A DNA stretch of 64,000 bases from Rhodoblastus sp963703385 (lineage in GTDB: Bacteria; Pseudomonadota; Alphaproteobacteria; Rhizobiales; Beijerinckiaceae): contig OY969816.1 of the NCBI GenBank assembly GCA_963703385.1, positions 2,666,001 through 2,730,000 of the forward strand, given 5' to 3'. Positions 63,332 to 64,000 of the stretch are shown piece by piece (positions within the stretch are counted from its first letter, which is position 1; each line of letters opens with the position of its first letter). The translations under genes and the position numbers were made by a program. Under the pieces are notes generated by a model, which was given only the letters and a program-made list of their open reading frames with translations, searched no databases and was not told the origin of the DNA.

Positions 63332-63503
63332 GACGGCATGAAACGCAAAATGGCGGCGAGGGCAAGGGGCGCCTGACGAGGCGCGTCTCCCCGGCGGCGA
63401 AGCGCCACCGCGATCGGGAGGGAAAAGAGCTGAACCCGCTGGTCAAGCGCCGCCCGAACCGGACGGCGCCCGACTTTCGCTGAGCGGGGCGCGCGGCCTC
63501 TCC

Positions 63504-64000
63504 TTATTGGATGAGGTGCGGCGCGGAATTGACCGCGTTGATGAATAATTGATTCAACGCCGCCGTGATGTCGCCGTCCGTGCTGACCTGGGCGAACAGC
63601 GTCGGCGACGACGCGCAATTCTGCAGGTTGGTCGGGACCTGAGAGATGAACGGGGCCACGGTGCTAGTGTACCATGAGTTGCTCGTCACGGGATAATAGG
63701 TCGTGTAAAGCACCGCGATGCGGATTCCGCGCGCCTTGATGGTCGAACAAAGAGCCGTGTTCACCGGTTGTTCGCAGCGGGTGAAGCTGCCATAACTATT
63801 CGAAAAGCTCCAGATCTGCGATGTATTGCAGGAAGTGCTTTTGTAAAGGGACACGTCGTCAACGCCGTCGGTGACGATCAGCAGCACGCCTTGCGGCGAA
63901 TCGCCCGCGTTGTTGGTTCCGTTGCCAGGGTTCGGCATAAAGGTGTTCAGAGTGTTAAGAGCGTAATTGAAATTCGTCCCGGTATCATCATTGTTCAGGC
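63504..64000 (-). CDS. vWA-domain pilus-assembly-like protein, C-terminal part (runs off right edge)
   Basis: The frame is open from the right edge to a stop at 63504, giving the last 165 residues. QGVLLIVTDGVDDVSLYK has the Thr-Asp-Gly strand of a von Willebrand factor A fold. Four cysteines occur (SCNTS, TRCEQ, ALCST, QNCAS), and the end, LFAQVSTDGDITAALNQLFINAV, is the usual C-terminus of TadG-like or pilus-assembly proteins. GC and codon use are lower than in the neighbours, as expected for an exported structural protein. The N-terminal part, with its membrane anchor, lies outside the window. Confidence 0.75.
   Translation of the reverse strand, partial: LNNDDTGTNFNYALNTLNTFMPNPGNGTNNAGDSPQGVLLIVTDGVDDVSLYKSTSCNTSQIWSFSNSYGSFTRCEQPVNTALCSTIKARGIRIAVLYTTYYPVTSNSWYTSTVAPFISQVPTNLQNCASSPTLFAQVSTDGDITAALNQLFINAVNSAPHLIQ

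Overview
The window looks like chromosomal DNA of a GC-rich alphaproteobacterium of the order Hyphomicrobiales (Rhizobiales). The evidence is gene order and content: rnd-lptC-lptA-lptB-rpoN-hpf-ptsN, ahcY next to a DivL-type sensor kinase with tsaE/amgK-murU-addB-addA behind it, ccmIEFH-degP, an Irr-type iron box, and palindromic repeats typical of the group. A Beijerinckiaceae/Methylocystaceae-like lineage is possible but not shown. No rRNA, tRNA, CRISPR array, phage or intact insertion sequence was seen.

Layout. 1-7 kb: an MgtC-family gene cut by the left edge, a DUF1499 membrane protein, an MBL-fold hydrolase, a small secreted protein, a methylmalonyl-CoA mutase small subunit with no large-subunit partner beside it, a DUF1003 protein, a cluster of palindromic repeats, and a DUF900 esterase-like exported protein. 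7-11.6 kb: an unidentified outer-membrane-type protein, a low-GC patch with one possible small gene, a HerA-like ATPase (DUF853) and an MFS-like transporter. 11.7-19.4 kb: cytochrome c maturation genes ccmI-ccmE-ccmF-ccmH, then degP with a clear terminator, a lone OmpR-type response regulator and kdsD. 19.4-25 kb: the peptide importer yejABEF on the minus strand. 25-29 kb: two small genes and an FtrABCD-type ferrous iron uptake operon headed by a good candidate Irr box.

29-42 kb: one long minus-strand block, ahcY, divL-like kinase (Tyr in place of the H-box His), a TsaE-AmgK fusion, a MurU-like nucleotidyltransferase, addB (frameshifted) and addA. It joins SAH recycling, cell-cycle signalling, tRNA t6A synthesis, peptidoglycan recycling and double-strand-break repair.

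42.6-47.5 kb is the most unusual part: a tightly coupled four-gene minus-strand operon coding for a zinc-ribbon (TackOD1-like) protein with a degenerate GGDEF-like end, a processive family-2 glycosyltransferase, an HlyD-type membrane-fusion protein and an exported GH18-like putative glycosidase. It is headed by an AT-rich, palindrome-rich leader and flanked by repeat-like debris. I read it as a complete synthase-dependent exopolysaccharide system with an uncommon regulatory protein.

48-53 kb: a truncated haemoglobin, a NodF/NodE-like ACP-ketosynthase-dehydratase cluster, an NDUFA9-like oxidoreductase and a CysZ/EI24-like membrane protein. 53-59 kb: ptsN, hpf, rpoN, lptB, lptA, lptC, rnd. 59-64 kb: arfB, an O-antigen-ligase-like protein, an ArsC-family protein, an ABC-F ATPase broken by a one-base frameshift, and a vWA-type pilus-assembly-like protein cut by the right edge.
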